Origin: Cryptomeria japonica
Lineage: Eukaryota; Streptophyta; Pinopsida; Cupressales; Cupressaceae
Assembly (NCBI RefSeq): GCF_030272615.1
Contig: NC_081406.1
Location: forward strand, 140,958,361-141,022,360
Length of the DNA: 64,000 nt
Direction of reading: 5' to 3'
The notes under the pieces were generated by a model. That model was not told the DNA's origin. It did not search any database and saw nothing but the letters and a program-made list of their open reading frames with translations. This document shows positions 23,997-35,038 of this stretch, one piece after another. Position numbers and translations under genes: made by a program. Each line of letters starts with the position of its first letter. The first letter of the stretch is position 1.

Positions 23997-24043
23997 ACGC
24001 ACCCCAATAACTTATCATTTTTTGAATTTGAAGACTTTTGCAG

Positions 24044-24731
24044 GTACGCGGGAAACTAGAATTAGCGCGTCAAAGACATAAGTTAGCGCATCCGCCGAAC
24101 AGTTTAGCGCTTCTAGCCTACTGTTTAGCGCGTGGGCTCTCTTTCTTAGCACGTTAAACCTGTTCCTTAGCGCATGATACTATTTAACATATTTTCCTGT
24201 AGGTGTCGACGCCGGCGAAACACAGATTAGCGCTTCTACATGACAGATTAGCGCATATACCAACAGATTTAGCGCTCCACCTTCCTATACTAGCGCGTCT
24301 CAGCAAACAGTTAGTGCATAGAAATCCACCATTTTCCGAGAAAACCCGAAACACAGATCAGCGCTTCTACCTGACAGATTAGCGCATCGGCCCAATATAC
24401 AAGCGCTTAGAGTAAATCTTCCAGCGCATACAAACGGACAGTTAGCGCATTTAATTCCAAAATTCCCGAAAAACAGGTCGCTGAAATACCAGACCATAAA
24501 TTAGCGCATCAAAGCCACAAAGTAGCGCTTCGGAGAAACAGGATAGCGCATACAAACAGGACAGTAGCGCATCCACTGAATATTGTAGCACGTACAGTTT
24601 GTTCTGTAGCGCATCAACAGCAAAACCCACAAAAGGATTGTGTAACCTAACAAATAATTTTAGACTTGTGGAAGTCCCCCGAAACACACTAACCAATTTC
24701 TTTTGCAGGATTTTTAACAAATTTCTTGCAG
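24044..24731 (+). other. Putative intron in the Tat element leader
   Basis: Just 3' of the PBS, TTTTGCAG is followed by GTACGC (GT at 24044-24045), a plausible splice donor. At the far end are two strong acceptors, TTTCTTTTGCAG (AG 24707-24708) and AAATTTCTTGCAG (AG 24730-24731); another acceptor-like CCTGTAG ends at 24202. The segment between is almost wholly the first TAGCGC array. Splicing is inferred; the sequence shows only the signals. Confidence 0.45.
24061..24620 (+). repeat. TAGCGC motif array 1 (sense orientation)
   Basis: About 20 copies of a short motif, consensus TTAGCGC followed by AT, GT or TT, spaced about 22-30 bp with unrelated sequence between. A few copies are altered (TTAGCACG, TTAGTGCA). 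The core AGCGCT is itself palindromic when followed by T. An open frame on the minus strand across it is an artefact. Confidence 0.9.
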
Positions 24732-25802
24732 GAAAAGCGAGGAGATTTGTTTTACAAGCAAAAACGTTTTTCTTTTCGTTGACCTCGAATATCGAAATTT
24801 GCTTTGTTGACGATCTATTTTCCATAGATTAAATAATCATTGCTATAAAGGGTTAAAAAGAACACCATGCTGATTGGAGCAACATCTCCAAATAGAAGTT
24901 AGCAAATCATTGTCTTGAAGGCTAAAAGGAACAACTTATCTGCCGTGTATCGAAAGTGGAAGGTATATGCTCTCCCCTTAACTGGGTGACCACAAAGTCA
25001 AACCACTCTTATGCTTTCTTTTATTCAAGCAATAAATCCTTTAGCAGGCCTGCCTTCCCGAGGAGTTGCACTCAACTCTTAAAGTCGTTTATGGCCGGTG
25101 TGAAGGGAACGACCTAAGTGGGGAACGACTTTGACGCCAAGAATTCCAACCCACTATAATCAAATGTGGAAAGTGACGAAAGTCCTTTTCAACGGTTGCG
25201 CGCAGCGATTAGCCTTCCCCCAGTATCCTCGAGATACGTAAAGCCTTTGTTCTAAAGGTTGGGAAGCCTCCTGAGGGAGTTTATCACTGACGGCCGAACA
25301 GGAAGCCTGATTAAGAACCTTAGCATTAGAAACTTTGAGCTGAGTCAGTATCCAAACATTTGTAACATCATAGTGCAAGGGTGGGGAAGAATCCGCCCAC
25401 AAGATTACTCACCATATATCTCCCAAGATAACTACTCAACTGTGAAGCAATTCACTTTGGGTTAACTTCTGGCAAAAGGCAAAAAAACGGGCGCCCTCTA
25501 GGGGGTGACACGGCTGTTTGAGCTGACGGAGTATCGAGACTAGTGAGCTATGATGTTGCTTATGACCCTTGAATAAAGAGTCTTTCTGAAGTGTTTATCT
25601 TGTATCCAACCTGTTAAAACATTGGGGATTCGAAAACATCCTCGCCAGAACATACACTTTATGTTAGATTAAGTAAAATGATTATACTTTGTATGCCGTG
25701 TTTACATTTTGTATTTTAGAAAATCATCCATCCTACTTGATAAATCTCTCAACAAAATCAAAAACATCATAAAAACACCAAGAAGAAAAATCAAGGCAGT
25801 CT
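24732..25802 (+). other. Middle part of the Tat element leader
   Basis: Roughly 1.07 kb of more GC-balanced sequence without a convincing ORF; the best frame (25259-25465) is short and lacks homology I recognise. It ends with AATAAAGAGTCTTTCTGAAG near 25573 and AT-rich sequence leading into the second array. Probably leader RNA structure or packaging sequence. Confidence 0.45.
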
Positions 25803-26755
25803 AGCGCGTGAGAACAACATATTAGCGCATCTGAAGAACAAACTAGCACGTCAAAGTCACAGTGTAGCGCGTCATTCTCAGAAAAACTTTACAGCAAAAT
25901 TCAAAGAAATCTGTTTGAGCGCGTATAACAAACATTTTAGCGCGTTGAAACTCTGTTTTAGCGCATCAACAAAACTAGTTAGCGCGTTAAAGTCACAGTG
26001 TAGCGCGTCATTCTCAGAAAAACTTTACAGCAAAATTCAAAGAAATCTGTTTGAGCGCGTATAACAAACATTTTAGCGCGTTGAATCTCTTCTTTAGCGC
26101 ATCAACAAAACCAGTTAGCGCGTTAACAAACATTTTAGCGCGTTGAAACTCTGTTTTAGCACATCAACAAAACCAGTTAGCGCGTTAAAGTCACAGTGTA
26201 GCGCGTCATTCTCAGAAAAACTTTACAGCAAAATTCAAAGAAATCTGTTTGAGCGCGTATAACAAACATTTTAGCGCGTTGAATCTCTTCTTTAGCGCAT
26301 CAACAAAACCAGTTAGCGCGTTAAAGTCACAGTGTAGCGCGTCATTCTCAGAAAAACTTTCCAGCAAAATTCAAAGAAATCTATTTTAGCGTGTATAACA
26401 AATATTTTAGCGCGTTGAAACTCCGTTTTAGCGCATCCACTAAACCAGTTAGTGCATAGAAGTCACAGTGTAGCGCGTAATTCTCAGAAAAATCTCACAA
26501 CAAAATTCAAAAAAGTCTGTTTTAGGGCGTGTAACAAGCAGCTTAGCGCGTGGAATCTCTGTTTTAGCGCATTAGCCAAACCAGGTAGCGCGTAGAAAAT
26601 ACAGTTTAGCGCGTACATATCTCACAGTCAACCGAACAAAATTTTCCAAAATCAATTTCTTAGCGTGTAACCAGGGGCAGAGTAGCGCGTAGGTAACTAT
26701 TCTTAGCGCATTGAAGTAATTTGCTAGCGCATTAAACAACTGTTTTAGCGCGTGA
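25803..26755 (+). repeat. TAGCGC array 2 with 136-bp tandem repeats
   Basis: The same TAGCGC-cored motif recurs about 35 times. Much of it is organised in a higher-order tandem repeat beginning AGTCACAGTGTAGCGCGTCA, with starts at 25855, 25991, 26189, 26325 and 26461. Spacing is 136 bp, except one interval of 198 bp that contains an extra 62-bp partial copy. The last copies are more diverged, so amplification proceeded in the left and centre. Confidence 0.92.
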
Positions 26756-27227
26756 GAAAAAGGAGAAAAACAGAGAGTTGGAAAAACCAAAATTTTTGAA
26801 AATCTCAAAAATATTTCAAACACAGTTTTCCATCAAAACACGTTTTTCATCAAACCAGAGTGACAGAAACAAAGCCATAAAAACTATTTTTCAAGTCAAA
26901 TTTGCGTCAAACAAGGTTGCCTGAATCTGAAAACGAATCAAGCATTAGAGGACGTCTTTTCTATCATAATCCAGAAACTTGTCATCATCAGTGTCAATTC
27001 AATCCTTTAAATATCTTACGGATCTCATCTCAAAAACACTTGTCTAGAAATTTTCCAAATTTGTCAAATTCAGTTTCCCGATTGGGAAACTCTTATCCAT
27101 ATCATTTGGCGCGCTTTATCCTGAAGGGACAGCTAAACCTTCGCTTTGATAAAGTAAGATTTGAAATTTTCAAAACAAGAATCAACTAAGTCCAAATCAA
27201 TCAAAGGAAATCATTGATCACTCATGC
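26756..27227 (+). other. Leader between array 2 and the upstream ORF
   Basis: Non-coding as far as can be judged. A 95-codon frame at 26902-27189 has no recognisable feature. Confidence 0.4.
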
Positions 27228-27614
27228 ATGACTAATCGCCTTATTCTGAGAAAGAAGAACCTCTATCGCAACATCACGTTAAAGAAACAGCAACCAAGCT
27301 TTTCCAAATTCATCAAGAGAAATAAATTTTTATACATCAATTGTCAACTCTTCAAATCCCATCGGGTATTTCTTTATCACGTCAAACGTTATATCCAAAA
27401 CAAATCCAGCGAATTTGACAAAGAACCCCTAAAAACAAGAGCATACTGTCAAAAGTCTGCTTTTAATCAAAAGATAAATTGCGGAGGAAAAATCAATCCA
27501 GCATTCCTGCCCGACGAGTGCATCACATATAACACACCTAGACCAGAACCACCAACGCCAGAGCAAAACATCAACGAGGACTTTGTTCCTTTCATCACCG
27601 AAAGTTTCTATTGA
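27228..27614 (+). CDS. Possible small upstream ORF (128 codons) abutting gag
   Basis: An open frame that is Lys/Arg/Gln-rich at first and ends Pro/Glu-rich (PRPEPPTPEQNINEDFVPF). Its TGA (27612-27614) is one base before the most likely gag ATG (27616). It could be a real leader peptide, the tail of a spliced upstream exon, or chance. Nothing recognisable in it; basic composition only. Low confidence. Confidence 0.25.
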   Translation: MTNRLILRKKNLYRNITLKKQQPSFSKFIKRNKFLYINCQLFKSHRVFLYHVKRYIQNKSSEFDKEPLKTRAYCQKSAFNQKINCGGKINPAFLPDECITYNTPRPEPPTPEQNINEDFVPFITESFY

Positions 27615-27615
27615 A

Positions 27616-30600
27616 ATGTCTGTCACTCGTTCTCAACGAAACAAACAAAGCGAGACACCCGCGGAATCAAGTATGAATCACAGGTTATCAAATCCTTTTG
27701 AAGTTCCATCTTCAGAAGATCCTGAAATTACTGATGCAATCCTTCAGGAATGCCAAGAAAATCCTTCATTCCAAAAACTCATTGAAAAACTCATGGAAAA
27801 TGACAAAGAAAAATATCTGCTTATGCTTACAAGCAAAGGTGTCAAAATTCCTGAAGATTTCGATGCAAATGTCTTTCAAACAGGATCTCAACAATACACA
27901 TACCAAGAACAACAAAGGGAAGAAGAGACTCGCATACCTGAACAACGTATTCCTGAACAACATATACCAGAAATGCGAGTACCTATGTTCGAAACCCCCG
28001 AACAACACATACCATTTGCTACACCTTTTCAAATGAGAACAAATCCAAGGGAGGAACTCTTCCCTCGGCAAGATAATGCGCCTTTGGTTGCTCTTACTCA
28101 ACAAATGCAAATGTTGCAAAGACAAATGCATGATATGCAACAAGGGACAACCGTGCGGTATTCTATAAACGAAATCTATCCTTATCCATTTGACAGAAGC
28201 TTAAACATGATACCTTTTCCTCCAAACTCAGACATTCCTAAATTTGATAAATATGATGGGAAAGGTGATCCTCAAGATCATGTTCAAGAATTTTGTACTA
28301 TGAGTCTTGAATTTGCTCATAATGACACGTATCTGATGAGGTTATTCCCAAGAAGCCTGGGAGGACAAACAATGGAATGGTTATCCAAGATTACACCACC
28401 TGTTAGATCATTTGACGAATTAGTCAACAAATTCATCACCCATTATTCTTACAACATCCAACATACCATAACCATGTTAGATATCTGCAACACCAAACAA
28501 AAGAACAATGAAACATTCATGTTATTCCTTCAACGTTGGCGACGCATGGTATCAAGATATCCTCGCGATATTCCTGAAAGAGAGAAAATGGAAATCTTCA
28601 TTGATAACTTGAATGGGGAAATGAGTTACAGACTCAAACTTCAATGCATCCCATCTTTTGACAAGTTAATTGAAAATGGCATCCAAGTAGAGGAAGCTTG
28701 TGTCAAAAAGGGAACACTCAAATTCTACAAAGAAGGAACGAACTCATCAAACTACAATAACCAAAACAATACCAACCTAGACAAAACTCGATTTTGGACT
28801 CGAAACAAAAACGACGGCAACAATGAATCCTATGATCCTAAATCTAAACAGCCAGTGCTTGCTTTATCAGGAAATACTCAGAATACGAAAAATCCTAAAA
28901 ATGCTACTCCCAATACACCCAACAATATTCAAGGACAACTCAACACCAACAATGCCAACGATAATCAAAACAAAAATCTAAATCCAGGGCCTAACAACAA
29001 TTCACGCAACAACACCAACAATTTCCATAAACGTATTTTCACACCATTGGGCCAATCATTAGAGTCCGCATTTAGAGAGCTGTTAGCAAACAAGGTTCTT
29101 TCTTTACCTCCAATCAACAATTATGAACCCCCGATCAAACCACCTTGGTGGAATGATTCCCATTATTGTGATTTTCATCGAAACAAAGGTCATAGAACAA
29201 ATGAGTGCATGAGATTGAAACACATAATCCAAGACATGATTGATCGAGGGGACTTAACAGTGGATGGTCTCAAAACAAATAATGATCATGAAGCCTTCAA
29301 AGATCCATTACCAAATTATAAAGATGGAGCATCAACTTCAAACGATCCCCGCGAAGCTCGTATTAATCACATCTACAACAACACAATCAATCACATATCA
29401 GCTGAAGACCATCAAGTCAATGTTATAACCATTCGAGATAAACGTGATCATGAATCTGTCAATGTAACAACCCGGACCCAGAAATATGTCTTAAAGGGAC
29501 ATACTGCACCTCCCACCACCACACCCAAAATCCAATACGACTTAGTTACTCAACTGCGAAAAACTCCGGCTCAGATATCTATCCTGGAATTGTTAAAACT
29601 ATCTCCAAGACACAAAGACATATTAGAGCAAGCGCTCTTAGAAACAAATGTACCTCAAAATCTGGATACAGACAAATTCCAAGCTATGGTGGCCCACATG
29701 ACAGAGTCTCATAACCTCACTTTCTCAGAGCATGATAATACTTCATTGAGTCATCCGCATAATACTCCTCTACATATTGAAGTCATTGTTTGCAAACACC
29801 GTGTCAAAAGAGTCTTAATAGATGGAGGAGCCGGACTTAATATATGTACTTTAAAGCTTATCCGTGCACTAGGTTTCTCAGAAGAATCTATTGATCCTTG
29901 TAAAAAGATTACCATAAAAGCATATGATGATGAGGAACGGTCCTCTAAAGGAACAGTGATATTACCTATTCAGGTAGGCCCAGTGCAAAAGAATACTATA
30001 TGTCAAGTTTTAGATATTGATCTCACTTATAATATCTTACTAGGCCGACCCTGGATACATGAAATGCAAGCAGTACCTTCTACATACCACCAGTGTGTCA
30101 AATTTCCTTATGATGGACAGGAAATCTCCATATCAGCTGATCACAATCCATTTCAACATTGCAATACAATGGGGGCAGCCCAAGACAGTTTGGTTCCTTA
30201 TAACAGAGAAAAGCAACAGTCTTCGACACTTGATCTACCACTAGCAAAATCCAACTCCTTATGGGGAGATTTCAAACAAAAAATGCAAATCAAAGACCAA
30301 GGCATGGGCGAATACTCTATGGAACCTTTGTGTTTAACCAAATTGCCAACATCACCTAGATCACATGGTTTACCTACTCTATCAATACATCAGGCAACTC
30401 AGCCCATAGCTAAATTTAATGGTACGTTCATCCAATTAGGAACTCTAGCACATGAATCAGAAGATAAAGATGTTCTTAACTGGTTATACAAAGATGAAGA
30501 AGAAGCTAATAGAGCGGCCGCTCTAGACATTGTTCTACCAACACACTTGTATGGAAAAGGCTACCTGATCATGAAACAAATGGGATATGGCGGTAAAGGA

Positions 30601-32514
30601 CCTATTGGGAAACGCCAAGAAGGAGTCACTGAACCTATAGATCTTCCTTCACAACCTAGTAGAAATAAGGCAGGATTAGGTTCTAAATTCACTTTCCTAT
30701 TAAAAAGGCCGCCACATACAAATACAAAACCTCAATGGAAAGAAAAGAAGAAATACAAGGAAGAATCATGGCAGGAAGCTCTCTTTGAAATAGCAGAAAC
30801 AATCCGTAAGGCAAGAGAACGTCAAGATCAGCAGATACATCAGGGAAAGCTTCTGAATCATAAGAAGGCCATATCTGCAGCAGTGGTTCATATTCACACA
30901 CCAGGGGCTCAAGAACCAATCCTATCATCACAAGCACCCATCATTCCTCCCCGAGGAAGCACAATATATGAACAAATCCAGAATGTAGAAGATGGATCAG
31001 ATACAGAATCCACACAAAATGTCAAAATAGTATCTATCATCAAGGATTTATTTTCGCCATACAACATACCTGTCTACAATACAGATAGAAGTTGGGATGA
31101 TGCCTATGAGACCGATTCAAATGAATATGAATGGGGTACCTGCTCCGACGCTGCTACAAATATCCTTGATGATACTGATTTCATATCCATTTCTCAAGAA
31201 GAACATAACGCAGAAGATAGATCTCTTGAATTTGGTCCACAACATATCTATGATGTTCAGGAAAGCGAACAGAAATATTACGAACAAGTCTATGTAGAAG
31301 ATGATACCATCGAAGACCTTGATGAAACCCTAAATTTCTTTAAAAACAAGACCCATCACGATGATAACTCTATTCTAACACTCACAGCAGCTGAACTTGA
31401 CCCACCCAATGATTCCTTACCACTTGTCTTCCCTGATCTCATCGACTGGACTGAACCTGAGACTCATGATATCCCAATTTTTCCAGATGATGAATCTATT
31501 ATTCACTACCTATGTACCGTAAATCCCGAAACAGGCTCTACCAGTGAACTGCATAACGACGTCTGTTCTTCAGAGAGTGCCAAGTCTCTCAGTCGCAAAA
31601 ATGAATCAAATAATGAATCTAAGGCTGAAAACCAGTCAATGGCAGCAATAGATCCCAAAAAAGTAAAAATAAAGGGCGCATCTGAGGGTGAAAACCTTTA
31701 TAAGGCACCTAATGATGGGAGACTTGACACTCTTCCTGAACATTTTCATGAACGATCACCCATATTGATTGAGCCCACTCAATCAATCAACATTGGTACC
31801 CCTGAAGCCGTCAGAAACATTCACCTTGCAGAATCTCTGACCGAAGAGGAAAGATTGGCATTCATCATCTTCTTTAAAGGACAGCAAATTAACTTTGCCT
31901 GGTCATATGCTGATATGCCTGGAGTGGATCCACACCTAATCATGCATCACTTATCCATCTCTGCGGGGGTTAAACCAGTCAAGCAGAAACTACGGAAGAT
32001 GAATCCACAAATAGCACTCATGGTCAAAACGGAATTAAAGAAATTATTAGATGTCGGATTCATCCGACCTATTGACTATGCAGAATGGATTTCTAACATT
32101 TTTCCAGTCTCAAAACCAGATGGTAGTATCAGAATATGCACCGACTTCAGAGATGTCAATAAAGCTTGCCCAAAAGATGACTTTCCTCTACCAAGTATTG
32201 ATATAATTGTAGATCTCACAGCAGGCCATGCAATGCTCTCATTAATGGACGGTTTCTCAGGCTATAATCAAATCAAAATAGCTCCTGAAGATCAAGACAA
32301 AACAGCATTCACCTGTCCTTGGGGAACATACTGTAGGAATGTAATGCCTTTTGGCTTAAAGAATGCCGGAGCCACTTACCAAAGAGCAATGACAACCATA
32401 TTCCATGATATGATGCACACATTTATGGAAGACTATGTGGATGATTTGCTAGCCAAATCCTTCACCAGAACTGAACATCTTGGCATCCTAACAAAGATCT
32501 TTGATCGATTGTAG
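27616..32514 (+). CDS. gag-pol: Tat gag-pol, first open segment: gag, protease, G-patch-like, RT
   Basis: One frame of about 1,632 codons. The start is set at MSVTRSQRNK (27616) because the 11 codons before it look like run-on. Gag domain at about 28230-28700 (SLGGQTMEWLSKI, DELVNKFITHYSYN, FLQRWRRM). An Asn-rich linker and a zinc knuckle CDFHRNKGHRTNEC (29167-29208) follow. Protease has LIDGGAGLNI (Asp codon 29821) and ILLGRPWIH (30034-30060). A glycine-rich G-patch-like stretch (MKQMGYGGKG...NKAGLG) lies at about 30556-30683. An acidic 1-kb linker follows. RT begins about 32026 with FIRPIDYAEWISN, SIRICTDFRDVNKACP and the catalytic YVDD at 32434-32445. The frame ends at TAG (32512), before KFKVRLNPKKC where the family continues. 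It therefore stops inside RT and cannot yield a full polyprotein. Confidence 0.92.
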   Translation: MSVTRSQRNKQSETPAESSMNHRLSNPFEVPSSEDPEITDAILQECQENPSFQKLIEKLMENDKEKYLLMLTSKGVKIPEDFDANVFQTGSQQYTYQEQQREEETRIPEQRIPEQHIPEMRVPMFETPEQHIPFATPFQMRTNPREELFPRQDNAPLVALTQQMQMLQRQMHDMQQGTTVRYSINEIYPYPFDRSLNMIPFPPNSDIPKFDKYDGKGDPQDHVQEFCTMSLEFAHNDTYLMRLFPRSLGGQTMEWLSKITPPVRSFDELVNKFITHYSYNIQHTITMLDICNTKQKNNETFMLFLQRWRRMVSRYPRDIPEREKMEIFIDNLNGEMSYRLKLQCIPSFDKLIENGIQVEEACVKKGTLKFYKEGTNSSNYNNQNNTNLDKTRFWTRNKNDGNNESYDPKSKQPVLALSGNTQNTKNPKNATPNTPNNIQGQLNTNNANDNQNKNLNPGPNNNSRNNTNNFHKRIFTPLGQSLESAFRELLANKVLSLPPINNYEPPIKPPWWNDSHYCDFHRNKGHRTNECMRLKHIIQDMIDRGDLTVDGLKTNNDHEAFKDPLPNYKDGASTSNDPREARINHIYNNTINHISAEDHQVNVITIRDKRDHESVNVTTRTQKYVLKGHTAPPTTTPKIQYDLVTQLRKTPAQISILELLKLSPRHKDILEQALLETNVPQNLDTDKFQAMVAHMTESHNLTFSEHDNTSLSHPHNTPLHIEVIVCKHRVKRVLIDGGAGLNICTLKLIRALGFSEESIDPCKKITIKAYDDEERSSKGTVILPIQVGPVQKNTICQVLDIDLTYNILLGRPWIHEMQAVPSTYHQCVKFPYDGQEISISADHNPFQHCNTMGAAQDSLVPYNREKQQSSTLDLPLAKSNSLWGDFKQKMQIKDQGMGEYSMEPLCLTKLPTSPRSHGLPTLSIHQATQPIAKFNGTFIQLGTLAHESEDKDVLNWLYKDEEEANRAAALDIVLPTHLYGKGYLIMKQMGYGGKGPIGKRQEGVTEPIDLPSQPSRNKAGLGSKFTFLLKRPPHTNTKPQWKEKKKYKEESWQEALFEIAETIRKARERQDQQIHQGKLLNHKKAISAAVVHIHTPGAQEPILSSQAPIIPPRGSTIYEQIQNVEDGSDTESTQNVKIVSIIKDLFSPYNIPVYNTDRSWDDAYETDSNEYEWGTCSDAATNILDDTDFISISQEEHNAEDRSLEFGPQHIYDVQESEQKYYEQVYVEDDTIEDLDETLNFFKNKTHHDDNSILTLTAAELDPPNDSLPLVFPDLIDWTEPETHDIPIFPDDESIIHYLCTVNPETGSTSELHNDVCSSESAKSLSRKNESNNESKAENQSMAAIDPKKVKIKGASEGENLYKAPNDGRLDTLPEHFHERSPILIEPTQSINIGTPEAVRNIHLAESLTEEERLAFIIFFKGQQINFAWSYADMPGVDPHLIMHHLSISAGVKPVKQKLRKMNPQIALMVKTELKKLLDVGFIRPIDYAEWISNIFPVSKPDGSIRICTDFRDVNKACPKDDFPLPSIDIIVDLTAGHAMLSLMDGFSGYNQIKIAPEDQDKTAFTCPWGTYCRNVMPFGLKNAGATYQRAMTTIFHDMMHTFMEDYVDDLLAKSFTRTEHLGILTKIFDRL

Positions 32515-33357
32515 AAATTCAAAGTCCGACTTAACCCTAAGAAGTGTGTCTTCGGGGTTACATCAGGCAAGTTACTAGGTTACATTGTCTCAGCTAAAGG
32601 TATTGAAGTGGATCCAGCAAAGGTACAAGCCATCATGGATATGCCACCACCAAAGAATATTAGTCAACTTTGATCTCTCCAAGGGCGACTTCAATCAATC
32701 AGACGATTCATCGCTCAATTAGCAGATAAAAGTCTGCCATTTAACCACTTGTTACACAAAAATGTGCCATTCAAATGGGAAACTAAATGTGCAGAATCCT
32801 TTTACCAAATCAAACAATACCTGATGAATCCACCAGTTCTAGTACCACCAATTGCAGGAAAGCCTCTTATATTGTATATATCAACGACAGATGTTTCACT
32901 GGGGGCATTATTGGCACAAGAAGATCAACAAGGAAAAGAACACACCATATATTACATCAGTAGAACATTGAATGGATATGAGCTCAATTATACATTCATT
33001 GAAAAGGCTTGCCTAACAGTTGTTTTTGCATCTCAAAAGTTCCGACATTATATGCTAGCACACACTATCAAGCTAGTAGCCAAAATTGATCCTCTCAAAT
33101 ATTTACTCAGCAAGGCAGCTCTCACAGGCCGATTAGCTAAATGGGTTATGATTCTCAGTGAATTTGACATCCACTACACAGAAAGACGCGCCATCAAGGG
33201 ACAAGCAATTGCAGATCAGCTGGCTGACGCACCGCTACCAGGAAAACAAATCATGGACATTGAATTTCCAGACAAGGACGTTTTTGCTCTTTCCTCCAAA
33301 CAATGGATCCTATACCCAACATGGTTCAGGGGCCGGCATTCTATTCATCACCCCTGA
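32515..33357 (+). pseudogene. pol: Tat pol: RT thumb/connection and RNase H, with stops
   Basis: Same frame as gag-RT. It reads KFKVRLNPKKCVFGV, LLGYIVSAKGIEVDP and then TGA at 32671 in SQL-SLQGRLQ, where relatives have Arg (CGA to TGA). From 32749 the RNase H region reads PLILYISTTDVSLGALLAQ, YYISRTLNGYELNYTFIEKA and FRHYM, ending near ADQLADAPLP. The frame runs into a dead end at 33357 because of a frameshift near 33310, so the second RNase H and integrase are in the next frame. Confidence 0.88.
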
Positions 33358-35038
33358 AGGACACACTATGCCAAGATCATACAGGCTTATGTTTCCATGT
33401 ACAAATAATATGGCTGAATATGAAGCATTGGTCATAGGCATCAAAATGGCCGTCGAATGGAAGATCACAGAATTAAAAGTCTATGGAGACTCACAATTGA
33501 TCATCAATCAAATCAACAACAACTATCAGACAAAGGATGATAAGCTACTACCCTACAAACGGATGGTGGATGATTTCAAACAGTATTTTGTGCACATCAC
33601 TTTTGAGCAAATACCAAGGTTAAATAACAAAGCAGCCGATGCAATGGCTACGATCGCTTCATTACTACAAATTCCAGAACAACAGAGTCGTTATGAGTTC
33701 CTGGTAGAGCAACTGTTCTCTCCCGCCTATGACCATTCTGAATCTCATGTTATATATGCCTTAACCGGTTCAGATTCTCCGTTATATGGACCAATATATG
33801 ACTACCTCAAGCATAATATATTACCCATTGACCAATCCCGCAACCAAAAACGTAACTTTATCCGACAAGCTGCCCGTTACACCCTTACCGCTGATACCTT
33901 ATATCGTCGAGGTCTAGATGGTACTCTTCTTCGTTGTCTTGATCGTAATGATTCTGATTCGGCTTTACACGAGCTTCACGAAGGTATTTGTGGTACACAT
34001 TCGAGTGGCACTACTCTTGCTAAAAAGCTTCTACGAATGGGATACTACTGGCCTACTATGGAAAAAGACTCATATCATTTCACCAAGAAATGTCCTAAAT
34101 GCCAAATCCATGGCAATTTGATACATGCACCAGCACAGGAACTGCAACCATTTACCACATCCTGGCCCTTTTGTCAGTGGGGATTAGATCTGGTAGGCAA
34201 AATACATCCTTCATCTTCAAATGGACACAAGTTCATTATAACCGCCACAGAATACTTTACCAAATGGATTGAAGCAGTTCCCATGACCACAGTAACTGGG
34301 AAACAAATTGCTTCTTTTATCTTAAATTATCTGATCTGCAGATATGGTATTCCAAGTTCAATTGTCACAGATAATGGACGACCTTTCAAAAACCAAGATG
34401 TGCAGGAACTATGTGAAAAATTCAAAATCCAGCATCGATTTTCTACACCATACTATCCACAAGGAAATGGTCAGGCAGAAGCATCTAACAAAATGATCCT
34501 AAAAATCCTTAAGAAAATAGTGAATGATGCAGGCAAAGATTGGCATATACAACTCAATCCAGCTCTTTGGGCCTACAGGACTAGCATCCGCACACCTACA
34601 GGGGCAACACCATATTCCTTGGTATATGGATCAGAAGCTATTTTACCCTTGGAGGTAGAAATTTCATCTCTTAGAGTCTCTTTGAAAGGCTTGATTCCCG
34701 ATGAAGAGTATCGGGTAAATCGACTGCAAGAATTGGAACTATTAGATGAAAGACGCCAACATGCTTATACTCATCTCAAAGCATATCAGCAACGCATGTG
34801 CCGGAGCTACAATCATAAGGTTATTCCTCGTAACTTCAAAATTGGTGATCTAGTCTTAAAAGAAAATCCAAGAAACTAGCAAGATAGAGAAAAGAAAGGG
34901 AAATTTGAACCTAACTGGTTGGGTCCCTATGTCATCATTTCAGTCTATGGATCAGGTGCTTATCAGCTAACAAATTCTGAAGGAGATGTGCTTGATGATC
35001 CAACTAATAGCATTCACCTAAAAAAATACTATACTTAA
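33303..35038 (+). pseudogene. pol: Tat pol: second (archaeal-type) RNase H and integrase
   Basis: Continues pol in frame +2. The second RNase H starts abruptly at TQHGSGAGILFITPEG (about 33314). The preceding frame ends SSKQWILY, where relatives go on with the first catalytic Asp (FDG), so a small deletion caused the frameshift and removed that residue. NNMAEYEALVIGIK and GDSQLIINQI are intact. Integrase has the His/Cys finger (HEGICGTH, CPKCQ), and the catalytic triad Asp 34187 (WGLDLVG), Asp 34370 (TDNGRPF) and Glu 34478 (NGQAE), all kept. TAG at 34877 replaces a Gln in ENPRN-QDREKK. The C-terminal domain ends HLKKYYT with TAA at 35036-35038. Confidence 0.9.

Noticed and set aside
24451-24825. 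124-codon minus-strand open frame, and similar frames at 26572-26823 and 38770-39081
   Set aside because: They run over the TAGCGC arrays and encode only repeated translations of the motif (CAL/YAL-type repeats).
24061-26755. CRISPR-like pattern (short repeat, variable spacers)
   Set aside because: The repeated core is only 6-9 bp and degenerate, the context is a plant retrotransposon leader, and no cas-like gene is present.
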